A DNA stretch of 64,000 bases, taken from positions 1-64,000 of the forward strand of contig NW_027228806.1 of the NCBI RefSeq assembly GCF_019399895.1. Direction: 5' to 3'. Positions 1 through 10,070 of the stretch are shown here, one piece after another (position 1 is the stretch's first letter; the number at the start of each line of letters is the position of its first letter). Under the pieces are notes generated by a model. The model was not told the DNA's origin, made no database searches, and saw only the letters and a list, made by a program, of their open reading frames with translations. This DNA comes from Cardiocondyla obscurior. Taxonomy: Eukaryota; Arthropoda; Insecta; Hymenoptera; Formicidae. Position numbers and translations under genes: made by a program.

Positions 1-508
1 CCCTGTGTCGGCGATTCTAGGAACGAATTGTTTAGAAAATAATAACATCGAAACTCTGAAATGCAATATTATTTTTAAAAAATGATAAGCGTGTCAATCG
101 CGCAGCGGCATGTTTACGCGGCATCGCGACTTTCAAAGGAGTCGCGATTTTTTCAAAGGAGTCGCGATTTTTTAAAAAGGGTCGTGTGGCGTCGCGGCGG
201 CAACGGGCGGCGACGGCGGCGGAAAGCGGCGGATCGCAAGGTATCGCGCCCAGCGTCCCCTCTCGCTCGCACTCGTTCGCGCCGCCCATCGTCTCCTCTC
301 GCTCGCACCCGTTGAACGCACAAGTGTCGCGCGCCCAGCGTTTTCTCTCGCTCGCACTCGTTGAACGCAAAGTATGGCGCGCTCATCGTTCCTCTCGCTC
401 GCACCCGTTGAACGCACAAGTGTCGCGCGCCCAGCGTTCCCGCTCGCACCCGTTGAAAGCAAAGTATCATGCGCCCCATCGTTCCCTCTCGCTCGCACTC
501 GTTAAGCG
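1..508. repeat. Terminal repeat of the outer element, outer end cut by the window
   Basis: Same sequence as the inner part of 4793-5538. It starts at the CCCTGTGTCGGCGATTCTAG stretch, followed by a tandem GTCGCGATTTTTTCAAAGGA unit and a GC-rich block of repeats built on CTCTCGCTCGCACTCGTTGAACGC with alternating CAAGTGTCGCGCGCCCAGCG and AAAGTATGGCGCGCTCATCG spacers. Open frames here are only translations of the repeat. Confidence 0.85.
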
Positions 509-901
509 TGCAAGTATCATCCTCCAACTAAAGATTTTTTAATAGATTTTTAAATAGATTTTAAATAGATTTTTAAATAATATTCATGTTGATCCGTTGC
601 AACGGATCACGCCAGATCTAGAAAGCATGCAACCTCACTCATTCTATTGCTCCTCCGTTATCTCTAAATTCCTTAAGTGTAACTCTCTCATTCTTTCACC
701 CTCAAATAAGTATTTGTTCGCTCGCTCTTATTCACGCGTTTGTCACCATTGACTACGACTCGCGTGATCCTTTTGCGGAGTATCTCGCTTTGAAATATAA
801 TATTAAACAAAACTGTAAACTATGAAGATACATAACTGTGTAGGCTCAGGGCTCAAGTGTTTATTCCTCTTCTTATTTTAACGATAAGAAAATTTTTGAA
901 G
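509..901. other. Leader between terminal repeat and first gene; 18-bp palindrome
   Basis: No gene. TTTTTAAATAGA repeats are followed by a perfect 18-bp palindrome GATCCGTTGCAACGGATC at 591-608, then a T- and C-rich stretch leading into the acidic-protein gene. The same leader, almost unchanged, lies at 22159-22557 with its palindrome at 22246-22263. Confidence 0.6.
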
Positions 902-1569
902 ATGTTGCGACGTTGCGACGTTGCAAGGAAGTTTTGTGCCGAGAGGCCAGTACGATTTAAACGTTCGGACAGTTTAGTTTCAATTGACAGTGAAAAAGAA
1001 TATTTTGAAAAATGGGAAAGAAAGAATTTCGAAGGACTAGATGAAGATATTAGTGAGGACGACTTCAGACCTTTACGCTTCTTTAATTTTTGAATGATGA
1101 CAACGATGACAATAACGCTAATGATGACAATAACGCTAATGAAGTTTTGAGGGCTCTGTGCAAAATCATATGTGAGGTGGAAGAGGAAAATAGAGAAAAT
1201 CCTGAGGAAGAAAATGAAGAAGAATCAGCGTCTGAAGGAGATTTTATGACGGAGATGCAACAAATGTTCGATCAGATGTTTAGTGAAATCGGTGATGATG
1301 TTGCAATAACTGAAGTCACCACCGAAATCACCAATCAGACAATGCACTGCCGCATCTTTTTTTATTATACTAACGATTATCTATTTTACTGTATACCATG
1401 CTTTATGGATGAACAGTTATTAGCGCATGAAGACTTTAAAATGGTGAGATGTCACCGCACCGAAACATATGAAGTTCTTCTGACTGAACAACCCTTCAAC
1501 TGCGATAAGTGTAATAATTCATTGGCAATTATTATAAACTCAGATATGTGTCAGTCATGCAATCCATAA
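902..1569 (+). pseudogene. Acidic, C-terminally Cys-rich protein, outer-element copy, frame-broken
   Basis: Starts MLRRCDVARKF and runs in one frame to a TGA at 1091-1093; the rest (DDNDDNNAN repeats, Glu-rich stretch, Cys-rich end) is one frame away. The break is a T-run one base shorter than in the copy at 22558. The N-terminal third is basic, the middle acidic with a short Asn/Asp repeat, and the C-terminal 80 residues carry CIPC, CDKC and a final CQSC, a probable zinc ribbon. The C-terminal part aligns with the 140-aa protein at 18787/28380 (shared FYY, C-x2-C, IIxSDMC patterns), so the two are paralogues. Function unknown. Nuclear or transcription-related activity is only a guess from the acidic plus zinc-ribbon make-up. 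Confidence 0.7.
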
Positions 1570-2204
1570 ATGTCACCAGTACCTTTGTCATCACCACTGC
1601 CTTTGTCGTCACCACTGCCTTTGTCGTCATCGTCACTGTCATCATCGTCGTCGTTTGTCATCATAGCTCATGTTGTTTTTATGCTCATGTTGTTTTTATG
1701 CTCATGTCGTTTTTTTTTATGCTCATGTCGTTTTTTATCATCTGCTGCTCATGCGGAAAATAATCTCTTGACAAAGATAAAGGAGCTCCAACGAATTATG
1801 GAATCTATAATTGTAAGTATTAAAAACAAAATAAAAAAAAAAAAATTTGTTATTTATGTATAATATTATTAAAAAATTTTTCATTACAGAAGAATTATTT
1901 TTGGTGTGAAGCCGTCACTTTCATCAAATACAAAAAGCGTGAAGCCAACGTCACCGGCGCCTTCATCATAATCATCACCATAATCATCATCACTATAATC
2001 ATCATAATCATCATAATCATCACCATCATTGTCATCATTGCCATCACTGTCATGATCATCTGTATCACCATCGTTATATTAATCATTCATTCATTCATTT
2101 ATGTAAAATCGCTAATGTATATTGTCATGCGTATGTATTCTAGCGTAGTATATAAGATTTTATACAAATCATGTATTAGAGACTAAAAATATGTAAAAAA
2201 AAAT
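1570..2204 (+). other. Low-complexity region with a likely 3' intron
   Basis: CTTTGTCGTCACCACTGC repeats, then TTTATGCTCATGTTGTTTT repeats, then a donor GTAAGT at 1813 and acceptor CATTACAG at 1889 on the plus strand, then TCATCATAATCATCACC trinucleotide repeats to about 2090. The donor and acceptor are conserved at 23556 and 23636, so a spliced 3' UTR or a small extra exon seems real, but I cannot define a protein. Confidence 0.4.
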
Positions 2205-2452
2205 CTGAGCTCAGAGAAAAGCACGAGCTCATTATTTTTTCCATACAGTTTAAATGTTAATGTTAGTGGATAAATAATTTTACAGAAACAAAAGATTAGT
2301 ATGAGAATTAAAAATATAAAATCCGGGTGCTTTTGTGTCTTTAATTCTGATAATAGTCTTTAGTGTTTCTGTAAGATTTATTTTATCCACCAACATTCGC
2401 AATGTATGGGAAGAAAATTAATGAGAGCTCGTGCTGTTCCTTGAGTTTTCAG
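2205..2452. repeat. 248-bp imperfect foldback
   Basis: Arms of about 115 bp are reverse complements with scattered mismatches; AGCACGAGCTC, CCATACA, GTGGATAA and TTACAGAAACA each recur inverted. The centre is a short ATAAAATCCGGGTGC stretch. Absent from the matching place in the inner element (about 23.8 kb), so it is an insertion or private segment of the outer copy. It could be a MITE, or a long hairpin precursor of small RNAs. Confidence 0.65.
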
Positions 2453-3265
2453 ATTGTACACTGCTAGGATTTAGCTCTTACCATTCCTTGACTTTTAATA
2501 TTTGTACATCGCTAGGATTTTTGTAGATAAAATGTAACTATTGTATAAAGAATAACTGGTATAGAATAATATAATTTAAAAATAAGTAGTAAAATGTTAA
2601 AAAAAAAGCTGCGATAAATGCAATAACATGAAAATGTATAATTTAAAAATATAATTAATAAAAAATGATAAAAATGGAAAACTTTTTAGTAAAATTTTTT
2701 TGAAACACCTTGTATTGTTTGCATTTCTTTTCACTTAGTCTCTTGTTCAATTATCGCTCTCGCTCACACTCTATCGCGCTCTCACTCACATCCCTTGTTA
2801 GCAATCACTTCAAGATGTGTAGCATGCATGGGTTTCGCTAGATGCGATTCTTTTTTATACCTGTGGTAAAAAAAAATCTCATGTTCTTTCAAGATTCGTT
2901 TCAAGATTCGTTTCAAGATGCATAATGTTCTACATGCCTGTGCGTTAAAAAATCTTTTTTTTTTTCTCGTATTCATTCTTGCCATTCGGTATTGCGTTCA
3001 AGTGTCGTTCACGCTCTCACTCTTTCACGCTCTCACTCACACCCGTTAGAAATCGTTTCAAGATGTTATCGCTAGATACACATGCCTATGTGATGAAAAT
3101 CTTTTGCGTCTTTTTTCGTCACTGGATCCTTTATATTGCATGACCATGCTTCAGTCTCGTACGAGTATTTCAGTTAGGAAGAAGTTTTTTTGAGGAAGGA
3201 AGTAGAAATTTGTGAGAAAGAAAGTAGAAGTTTGTAAGGAAAAAAGCAGAAATTAAAAAGAAAAA
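2453..3265. other. AT-rich spacer with CTCACACTC-type repeats
   Basis: No credible gene. AT-rich to about 2740, then short CGCTCTCACTCACACCC and CAAGATGCATAATG-like repeats that recur at 24000-24150 in the inner element. The last 100 bp (AGGAAG and GTAGAA repeats) are the likely leader of the next gene. Confidence 0.4.
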
Positions 3266-3851
3266 ATGTCTTATTTTGGACAACAACGTAAGTACTTTAA
3301 TAGTATTTATAAATGTATTGTATATTATTTTTAATTCTATATATTATTTTTTTTAATTTTTTATTTTTAGCAAAGCAGCAGATGTGTGTCAATTTCAAAA
3401 AAGGATGTTGTAATAATCCAATCTGCAAGTTTGTACATAATTATAGGTATTGTTTTAAATACCAAAATACCAAGTGTACAATCGCGAAGTGCAGATATCT
3501 CCATGTAACGAGCGTAGCACAAGCTCATTATGAAACCACTGGCGTGGTGACGGATCAGTTAAGATACGAGATTGGCGTACTCTACAAAATACGAACATTT
3601 GTGGAGACTATAAGAATGGTCAATGTTCGCGTGAAAATTGTCAGCGCCGGCATATCGGGCACCAAGACGTGTTAGATTGTGTGGTGTGCTGCGAGACAAT
3701 AGTGAGGGACACATTTGGTGCAGCAAATTGTGGGCACATATTTTGCAACACCTGTGCATTAAAATGTAAGGGGCCTTTCCAAAACAATGACGTTTTAACA
3801 GTGGTGTGTCCGGTATGTCGGTGCGTAGACGATTATGAACAGTTACTCTAA
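3266..3851 (+). pseudogene. Three-CCCH/RING protein, outer-element copy, frame-broken
   Basis: Exon 1 (3266-3287, MSYFGQQ) ends at a GTAAGT donor; exon 2 starts at 3371 after TTATTTTTAG. Two CCCH fingers (C-x7-C-x5-C-x3-H type) follow, then a one-base deletion near 3585 shifts the frame. The third finger and the C3HC4 RING (CVVCC, CGHIFC, CNTC, CPVC) lie in the next frame to a stop at 3851. The homologue at 24535-25101 is unbroken, but only about half its residues match, far below the near-identity of the arms. RING plus CCCH suggests an RNA-binding E3 ubiquitin ligase; the target is unknown. Confidence 0.8.
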
Positions 3852-4525
3852 GATTAAGGCTAATGTTTTTTTTTTTTTTGACAGTTATGTTTATTGCTTT
3901 TGATGTTTTTTCACGTTTTTGTTGTTTTTCACGTTTTTTGATGTTTTTCACGTTTTTTATGTTTTTCACTGCTTTTTTGATTTTACGCTATTGTAGTATA
4001 TTGCGTTTTATAATTTAAGATAATTATAATATGACATAGTATAAGATAACATTTGCGTTTTTAGTATATAAGTTAATGTATCCACCACGTTTTAGTATAT
4101 AAGTTTAATATTTTTGCGATAATTAGATTTTGATGTTTTTAAAAGAATAAATGCATTTTTAATTAATAAAAATTAAAATTTATTTTTGAAAAATAAAATT
4201 ATTTTTCTTTTAGGTACATATAATTAAAAAAACTAAACTTATAATTTAAAAATATAAAATTTATTTTTTTCATAAAACTAAAATTATTTTTTTCTTAACA
4301 TATCAAATTAAAAACATATAAAAATAACTAAAACTTACAAACTAAAAAATTTTTACATATAAAATATCAAAAAAAATTACATATATAATTAAAAACAAAA
4401 AAGAAGTTAAAACTAAAAAAATGTTTATAAAATTAAAAAAACTAAAAAACTAAAAAACGTACAATGAAAACTTACAACTAAAACTTACAACTAAAACTTA
4501 CAACTAATTGACGTTTTTTTTTTTT
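3852..4525. other. AT-rich intergenic spacer
   Basis: No gene seen. TTTTTCACGTTTTT repeats to 3970, then very AT-rich sequence with ACTAAAACTTACAACTAAA repeats near 4480-4500, close to the 3' end of the minus-strand RING exon. Confidence 0.4.
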
Positions 4526-4781
4526 TTAATTGTGATCTGAAACAAAAAATGTTTTATTAAAAGATATGTAAAAAAAAAAAACAATAAAAATATGTACTTA
4601 CATAAATTTATTCTTAGTTTAAACTCTTTGCACACTGTGCAACGATATGCCGGTACAGGGCCGAATAAATAGAACGGCAGTTCATTGATGCACAGTGTGC
4701 AATATGTGTGCCCACACAAAAGACCTTGTATTGCCGTAATATGCGGCACCATGCAAAAATTGCATCTAGGCATTTGGTCTT
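4526..4781 (-). pseudogene. RING exons 2-3 of the outer element's CCCH-RING gene, separated from exon 1
   Basis: Exon 2 is 4602-4781, preceded on the minus strand by the acceptor TTTATTTACAG and ended by a GTAAGT donor (4596-4601). Exon 3 is 4526-4536 and codes only the last three residues and TAA. Exon 2 encodes a RING-type zinc module: CNFC, CGHTYC, CTLC, CTVC. The same exon layout is intact at 26107-26447. Its exon 1 is not adjacent: the intron is cut by the terminus at 4793, and a phase-compatible exon 1 sits on the opposite strand at 20918-21233. Together they would give 168 codons, so this gene was split by the inner insertion and the later inversion. Confidence 0.8.
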
Positions 4782-4786
4782 CTGTA

Positions 4787-4792
4787 AATAAA
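4787..4792. repeat. 6-bp target-site duplication AATAAA (inner element, one side)
   Basis: AATAAA immediately precedes the terminus AGTAGG at 4793. Its reverse complement TTTATT precedes the other inner terminus at 21341. Read on the minus strand it restores the intron end TTTATT-TACAG. Six bases is the standard Polinton duplication length. Confidence 0.75.
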
Positions 4793-5538
4793 AGTAGGAA
4801 TATAAACACCGGTTCTGGATCACTACGTGTTAGTGTATCCGTGTGACCTATGGCGAGGGGTAATGACGTCACGCGGGGAGGGGGGTGTTAATCGTTCCCT
4901 CTCGCTCGCACTCGTTCGCGCCGCCCATCATCTCCTTTCGCTCGCACCCGTTGAACGCATGGAGCGGTTCTGGATCACTACGTGTTAGAGTATCCATGTG
5001 ACCTAGGGCGAGGGGTGATGATGTCACACGGGGAGAGGGGGGTGTTAACGGTTCTGGGTCCGTGAGACCTAGGGCAAGGGGTAATGACGTCATGCGGGGA
5101 GGGGGTGGGTATTTATAAATCACCCCTGTGTCGGCGATTCTAGGAACGAATTGTTTAGAAAATAATAACATCATCGAAACTCTGAAATGCAATATTATTT
5201 TTAAAAATGATAAGCGTGTCGTCGCCCAGCGGCATGTTTACGCGGCATCGCGACTTTCAAAGGAGTCGCGATTTTTTCAAAGGAGTCGCGATTTTTAAAA
5301 AGGGTCGTGTGGCGTCACGGCGGCAACGGGCGGCGACGGCGGCGGCAAGCGGCGGATCGCAAGGTATCGCGCCCAGCGTCCCCTCTCGCTCGCACTCGTT
5401 CGCGCCGCCCATCGTCTCCTCTCGCTCGCACCCGTTGAACGCACAAGTGTCGCGCGCCCAGCGTTTTCTCTCGCTCGCACTCGTTGAACGCAAAGTATGG
5501 CGCGCTCATCGTTCCCTCTCGCTCGCACTCGTTAAGCG
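4793..5538. repeat. Terminal repeat, left-arm copy
   Basis: Begins AGTAGGAATATAAACACCGG. Carries perfect CRE/ATF palindromes TGACGTCA at 4864-4871 and 5085-5092, a one-mismatch version TGATGTCA near 5029, repeated GGTTCTGGATCACTACGTG blocks, a TATAAA at 5114-5119, tandem GTCGCGATTTTTTCAAAGGA units and the GC-rich CTCGCTCGCACTCGTTGAACGC repeats. It diverges from the 1-508 and 21341-22158 copies after GTTAAGCG at 5538. Confidence 0.85.
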
Positions 5539-5818
5539 CCGCCTATCGTTTATCAACGATTCTTTTATGCGCTTATACGATTCGAATGCGGGTGACGCTG
5601 TACACACCCCCCGGGTAATCGCTCCTCCTTATCTTATTTCTTTCTCTCTCAGATACATACGTTACATACGAACAAGGCGGATTCACGAGGTGGACTTACG
5701 CCTCACAATTATAAGAAGATGAAGGATGGAATAGAAATAATTAAAAATGTTACATAAAGACTACAAAGTATATATTTTTCTAAATATGCGATACAATATA
5801 TTTCATTATACTGTTTTC

Positions 5819-6534
5819 TTACACATTTATTATAATCGCAAGCATTTCACAATCTATAATTTGTTGTTCGTCGAAGGAATCGCTGCTGCGTACAGCGCTC
5901 ACCGCTTCGGTACGACTTCTTGATGCGGAAGCGATTTTACAAAATTGCTCGTATTTGTCGTCGATCTTCGGTAGGGCTTTGGTGAGTACGTTGAATTTCA
6001 AAGCGACGCAATCATCAAAATCCAACATTCGCGTGAACGTAGCCTCGGTCATAGCCATACGTGCGTCGAGAGATTCAAGTCGCACAAGTTTCATTTCATT
6101 CATATAGCATATTCGCACTGTGAGCGAACCTATGTTCAAACAGTCGTATGGTTGCTTCGGTCGATCGCGAAGCATATTCTGAATTGTCCATCGATGCTCG
6201 CAGAGTTCCTTCCAGGTGTCAAGCAACATCGACAATTCATCTCCTCGATTATCGCCTACGATGATCTCCACAAAACTACGCGGACCAACGTTCACGCCGA
6301 TCTCGAGATATTTGTATCCCGTGCGGGTCAGCGGGTATCGCCTGCATAGTAAGCGCGTCACGTATCGTTTCGGTGGATCGCTGGAAATTAAATAAGAACA
6401 ATCGTGAATATTAATATATTAATTTTAAAGTAAATAATTTTTATAATAAAAAATACTTACTCGTGAGATGAGGAGGGTTCATTACCGCAATCAATTCGAC
6501 GCACTTTGTAGCAATTTCTCTCGGTGTAATACAT
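5819..6534 (-). CDS. Spliced 211-aa protein next to the terminal repeat (unknown function)
   Basis: Exon 1 6461-6534 (ATG, MYYTERNCYKVRRIDCG), donor GTAAGT, acceptor TTTCCAG, exon 2 5819-6380. The joined length is divisible by three. The long ORF in exon 2 has no ATG at its start, so splicing supplies it. The protein is mixed alpha/beta in appearance with no motif I recognise; a central stretch GYKYLEIGVNVGPRSF followed by DELSMLLDTWKELCEHRW looks like a folded domain. Mirror copy at 41043-41758. Last gene before the terminal repeat on the capsid side. Confidence 0.7.
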
Positions 6535-6836
6535 TGTCGTATTCGTAATCGTAGACGTTGTCGTAATCGTTGCTGCTGTTGCGGCCAAAGCGAAAAATGT
6601 ACTGATCGCACGATCAGAGGGTACCTCGAGTCGAGGACGGTTGTAAAAATCCCCTCTTTCATTATTTAAAATTTTGCATAGAGTGGGGTAATATAAAACG
6701 CAGTTAGACAAATTATCGGAGAGGGTAATTAAGAGAAAGTGATTGGTAGAAGGTAATTGAGAGAGGGTAATTAGGAGAGGGGTAAAATAATCCAAAGGCG
6801 CAGAAGTATAAGTATGAAAAAAAAGTTTATTCAAAA

Positions 6837-7391
6837 TTATACATTATCATCATTTTGACGGTTACGCCACCAATTGTACAATTTAAATACATTTTGCACG
6901 GCGCAATTTTTGGAATGTCTCCTACAGCGGAAAGTATTCGAATCGTTTAAATCGCTAAGTGATTCAACATGTTCGAAATCATCTTCAATATTTCTGACGA
7001 TCAGATTGTCCGTGTAGAATTTGTGACCATCGTCATAGTCGCCGTAGTAATCCTCTTCAAGCATATCTCGCAGCCAATCGCGTTTCTCGAGTCCTTTGAC
7101 GTATACGATGGCGTGATCGTAGCAATCTTCCTCGTTTTGTAGGGCCCTGATGATCTGGCGTTTAGCCTGATTGTACGGAACGTCCCCGTCTTCCCACGCT
7201 ATACCGTGATGATTTCGTACCAACCAGGTAACGAGGCGTCTGTCGTCTCGCGATACAACACCCCATGGCATAGGCTTTGCAAAGACGTAATGCGCAAGAA
7301 CGGTACCACCTCGCAGCACCGCCGCTTCCTTCACGATGAAACGTCGTCCGATGGGATATCCTTGGAGATCGACGAACGTTGGCGTGGACAT
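6837..7391 (-). CDS. Conserved 184-aa Polinton-linked protein
   Basis: ATG start, MSTPTFVDLQGYPIGRRF. From memory of the family, proteins with this beginning (FVDLQG, FxVKE, a central PWG or PW motif, NHHGxxWEDG) are widespread in insect genomes near Polintons; the fold may be nuclease-like, but I cannot confirm that. An acidic stretch (EEDYYGDYDDG) and a C-terminal CRRHSKNCA / WWRNR region are visible. Upstream is a GATGAT repeat, probably leader. Differs from the right copy (40186-40740) by a Gly/Arg change near residue 100. Confidence 0.75.
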   Translation of the reverse strand: MSTPTFVDLQGYPIGRRFIVKEAAVLRGGTVLAHYVFAKPMPWGVVSRDDRRLVTWLVRNHHGIAWEDGDVPYNQAKRQIIRALQNEEDCYDHAIVYVKGLEKRDWLRDMLEEDYYGDYDDGHKFYTDNLIVRNIEDDFEHVESLSDLNDSNTFRCRRHSKNCAVQNVFKLYNWWRNRQNDDNV

Positions 7392-7507
7392 GATGATGAT
7401 GATGATGATGATAACGATGCGACTCGATCGGAGGAAATTTCGTTACTGAACACGCGCGAGCGTATTCATCAATCTTTTAATTTAATCCCCCTCTTTTCCA
7501 AATTGTA

Positions 7508-7750
7508 TTACTTTTTTAAATGCTTCGAGACAAAATCCGTCACGCGTTCCTGAAGTCGTTCGCTTCGCGACTTCTTATCCGTTTGCGTGGCTACGTCAAC
7601 CACTGTGTTTCCCGTGGATGTCACTCGATACGTCATTCCTCTGTTCAATAAGTGATCCGTCGGTCTAGGATCCGTTTGCGTAGCTTTATCTTCCTTCATG
7701 CGACTCGCGTTGTCGCACCAACAAGACGGTTGATACTTTGATGGTTTCAT
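7508..7750 (-). CDS. 80-aa protein with two TQT motifs
   Basis: MKPSKYQPSCWCDN start at ATG 7748-7750. Two motifs, KATQTD and VATQTD, match the TQT anchor of dynein light chain LC8 ligands ([K/R]xTQT); the first fits fully. The C-terminus is a charged helix (SERLQERVTDFVSKHLKK). Lies downstream of the capsid gene on the same strand, so it may act in the virion or in intracellular transport of it; this is inference. Identical copy at 39827-40069. Part of this gene's 3' end was copied into the terminal repeat at 21681-21840. Confidence 0.7.
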   Translation of the reverse strand: MKPSKYQPSCWCDNASRMKEDKATQTDPRPTDHLLNRGMTYRVTSTGNTVVDVATQTDKKSRSERLQERVTDFVSKHLKK

Positions 7751-7865
7751 GACGACGATGACAATCTCTCTCTCTCTCTATCGACGTTACGCATACGATG
7801 GAATGGAAGTGAATACGCAACGTTCGTCGATTCACCGCTTTATATACACACGTCGAAGATCATTT

Positions 7866-9068
7866 CTACGTGATCTTACGTACAACGTTGGTCAACGGAT
7901 TGTATTGAACCAAACGATCGTGTATGATGAGACAGTAAGCCGTGGTATTTGGCGCTACATTGTCCTTGCATTCAAACTCTAATCTCACGTCCACGGTAGC
8001 GGTTTTAACCGACTCGTTTTGACGCGAGCAGTCGATGATGACGAACGGACCGTTGAGCAGAAACGACGTGACGGTGAGATTCGGTTCGAGATACTCATAG
8101 CCGTAGTATTCTTTGCAAAAACGCGCGTACGCGTCGTAGAGAATCGCGTATCTACGTTTGCCAAAGTCGAGGTTCATATCGTCGTACGGGTAGCACTCTG
8201 AATTGAGATAAAGCTTCACGTTGGTCAGTTTGCAATTGTCGAAACGACTGTTGTCTTCAGACATAACGTTTTTTCGACCCGTCTGCAGAGCAAAGATAAT
8301 GTATCGAGGTTTCTCGAGTTGCGTGGCGGTCTTGATGGCCCATGAGTGTTTGGTCGTGAGTTGCAGTAGCGGAAACTCGTACAGATCCCATGAGCGAAAA
8401 CCCATACTGACGAATCGGCCGCTCTCCAAGGTGCGCAACATCGCCAATTTCTTTACTTCGTTCAAAAGTACATGAGGCATACGCCATTGTATCTTCAGCA
8501 AGTCAACTTTAGGCTCGAGCGCGGAACTGCCCACTAGACAGTTGTTGTCGTTGCGCGCTCGTATAAGAATCAATTCGTGACGAGCATTGATCACGACGCG
8601 CCTATAGTCTTCGCAAAATCCTAGCAGCATGTTGAGCGGTACGCAGAAATTGAAGTAACCGTTCGCATTGATCGTGGGACCGAGCCATCCCGCGTTCCGC
8701 AGAATCACGCTCCTGTCGGATGAAACGGTCGCGTAATTTTTCAGCGTGCTGGTTACGCCAACGTTTCTGTTACGATCGATCTCCACACCGTCGAGCTCGT
8801 ATCGTATCTCATCGAACATGAAGGCGATACAGTTGTCCCCAAGGATCACGTCGGCTCCCGCAACCACCTTGCCCTTCGTTAATTTTCCCTCGATGTAGAG
8901 AAAACTCTCGTGCGGCAGCGTGTACAGATCTTGTTGCTGTATCGGTATTCTTATCTCATCGCTGTATCCGAACGTCGTATTGGCAAACGGATTGTATGCG
9001 TGAGTCTCAATCTTGACGATTCGATCGTCGAAGACCGGTTCGTCTTGGATATTCAGAATGTCGGCCAT
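7866..9068 (-). CDS. Major capsid protein, double jelly-roll (hexon-like)
   Basis: 400 aa, ATG at 9068 (MADILNIQDEPVFDD). The N-terminal stretch FGYSDEIRIPIQQQDLYTLP leading into FLYIEGKL is characteristic of Polinton/adintovirus major capsid proteins. The length suits a compact double jelly-roll. It would form the trimeric capsomers of an icosahedral particle. Follows the penton and a 62-aa ORF on the same strand with 4- to 6-bp gaps, suggesting one late transcription unit. Intact, as is the copy at 38509-39711. Confidence 0.9.
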   Translation of the reverse strand: MADILNIQDEPVFDDRIVKIETHAYNPFANTTFGYSDEIRIPIQQQDLYTLPHESFLYIEGKLTKGKVVAGADVILGDNCIAFMFDEIRYELDGVEIDRNRNVGVTSTLKNYATVSSDRSVILRNAGWLGPTINANGYFNFCVPLNMLLGFCEDYRRVVINARHELILIRARNDNNCLVGSSALEPKVDLLKIQWRMPHVLLNEVKKLAMLRTLESGRFVSMGFRSWDLYEFPLLQLTTKHSWAIKTATQLEKPRYIIFALQTGRKNVMSEDNSRFDNCKLTNVKLYLNSECYPYDDMNLDFGKRRYAILYDAYARFCKEYYGYEYLEPNLTVTSFLLNGPFVIIDCSRQNESVKTATVDVRLEFECKDNVAPNTTAYCLIIHDRLVQYNPLTNVVRKIT

Positions 9069-9071
9069 CGT

Positions 9072-9260
9072 TTAGATAAAATTATTTCGCACAGCGAATC
9101 CGAGCGATCTCAGAAATTCAACGTTTGTTTCGGTTAGTCTTCTTCTTCTTATCCTTCCAACGCTATTTACAGCGATATGTTGTCGCGGTTCAGGCTGTTG
9201 AATCGTACCAGTACCGAAACTGATCGTCGTAACGCGTCTCGTTTCGTTCGGTATTAACAT
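9072..9260 (-). CDS. 62-aa basic protein between penton and capsid genes
   Basis: MLIPNETRRVTTIS start; C-terminus LTETNVEFLRSLGFAVRNNF. The conserved C-terminal NxxFLRSLGF pattern is familiar from small ORFs beside Polinton capsid genes (from memory). It sits 6 bp after the penton stop and 3 bp before the capsid ATG. Perhaps a minor capsid or cementing protein; no direct evidence. Copy at 38317-38505. Confidence 0.6.
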   Translation of the reverse strand: MLIPNETRRVTTISFGTGTIQQPEPRQHIAVNSVGRIRRRRLTETNVEFLRSLGFAVRNNFI

Positions 9261-9266
9261 GCCACG

Positions 9267-10034
9267 TTATCGTTGTCGTTGTCGTTGTAGTCGCACGTGC
9301 AATCTGATGGTGATCTCCTCTCCGCGAAAGTCGAGCGGTCGTCCGTTTTGGTTGGTGACGCGTATCGTGAGATCCGTAACGTATCGCACGATGATCGGTA
9401 GGTAAATGACCTGTGTGGGCGTTTCCGTGATCTTATATCCCGGTGGCACTTTCGGTGAAAATTCATGAATCGTGTGCACGCGTTCACCGTTGCAGTATGC
9501 GCCCGCGGTTACGTTACATTCGATGCGAATAATATTCAGATTGATTATATTGATCGGTAAGTCGGACTCGTGCCACTTTCGCGGTTGCAGTACGCGATGC
9601 GGTGAGAATCCGAGAAGCGGTCCCAACGAGTTTGGTTTTGAAAAGTTCACTACGTACGCGGATTTGATCTCGCTTTTCATAGTGTTGAAGTTGGCGCGAA
9701 TCGCTATCGAGAAATCATCATTCTTCTCATTCTTCTCATTCTTCTCGCTCTTCTCATTACGATTTCCATCGACGGTGTCGCGTTGTCGCGGCATCGCGTG
9801 TTTCAAAAATTTGTCTATGGCCTGTATCTCGTACGATCCCTCGGGAATCGTAATTTCTTTACCGTCCGTGCCATAGTAAAATTTGTTGTTCGTAGAATCG
9901 ACGTTCGGTATGGTGTTGTAAGTCGCAAAGTCCGTGAGCCCGAGCTCGTAATCACCGTCACTGAGATCCAACGCCGGTGAGTAGCTCGAATGGAGAACAC
10001 TGCTCCTACCGGTTAACGTGAGCGTGATCGACAT
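9267..10034 (-). CDS. Minor capsid (penton-like) protein
   Basis: 255 aa, ATG at 10034 ([16 protein letters not shown]). The N-terminal pattern ([23 protein letters not shown] split around the SY) and the central GPLLGFSP motif are typical of Polinton/adintovirus penton proteins, a single jelly-roll at capsid vertices. A low-complexity KNEKNEKND insert lies at about residues 95-105. The C-terminus is Arg/Gln-rich. Copy at 37543-38310 is the same. Confidence 0.85.
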   Translation of the reverse strand: MSITLTLTGRSSVLHSSYSPALDLSDGDYELGLTDFATYNTIPNVDSTNNKFYYGTDGKEITIPEGSYEIQAIDKFLKHAMPRQRDTVDGNRNEKSEKNEKNEKNDDFSIAIRANFNTMKSEIKSAYVVNFSKPNSLGPLLGFSPHRVLQPRKWHESDLPINIINLNIIRIECNVTAGAYCNGERVHTIHEFSPKVPPGYKITETPTQVIYLPIIVRYVTDLTIRVTNQNGRPLDFRGEEITIRLHVRLQRQRQR

Positions 10035-10070
10035 GTTTGAAGTGATACTGAGGCAAAGTGCGTCGCGACG

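Noticed and set aside
32..542. Several 100-aa Arg-rich ORFs on both strands of the terminal repeats (also near 5200-5720, 21780-22150, 42000-42490)
   Set aside because: They are translations of the CTCGCTCGCACTCGTTGAACGC repeat, open in several frames at once, and change with unit number.
9472..9980. Ser/Phe-rich ORFs opposite the penton gene
   Set aside because: Antisense of a low-complexity KNEK stretch and codon-structured penton frame.
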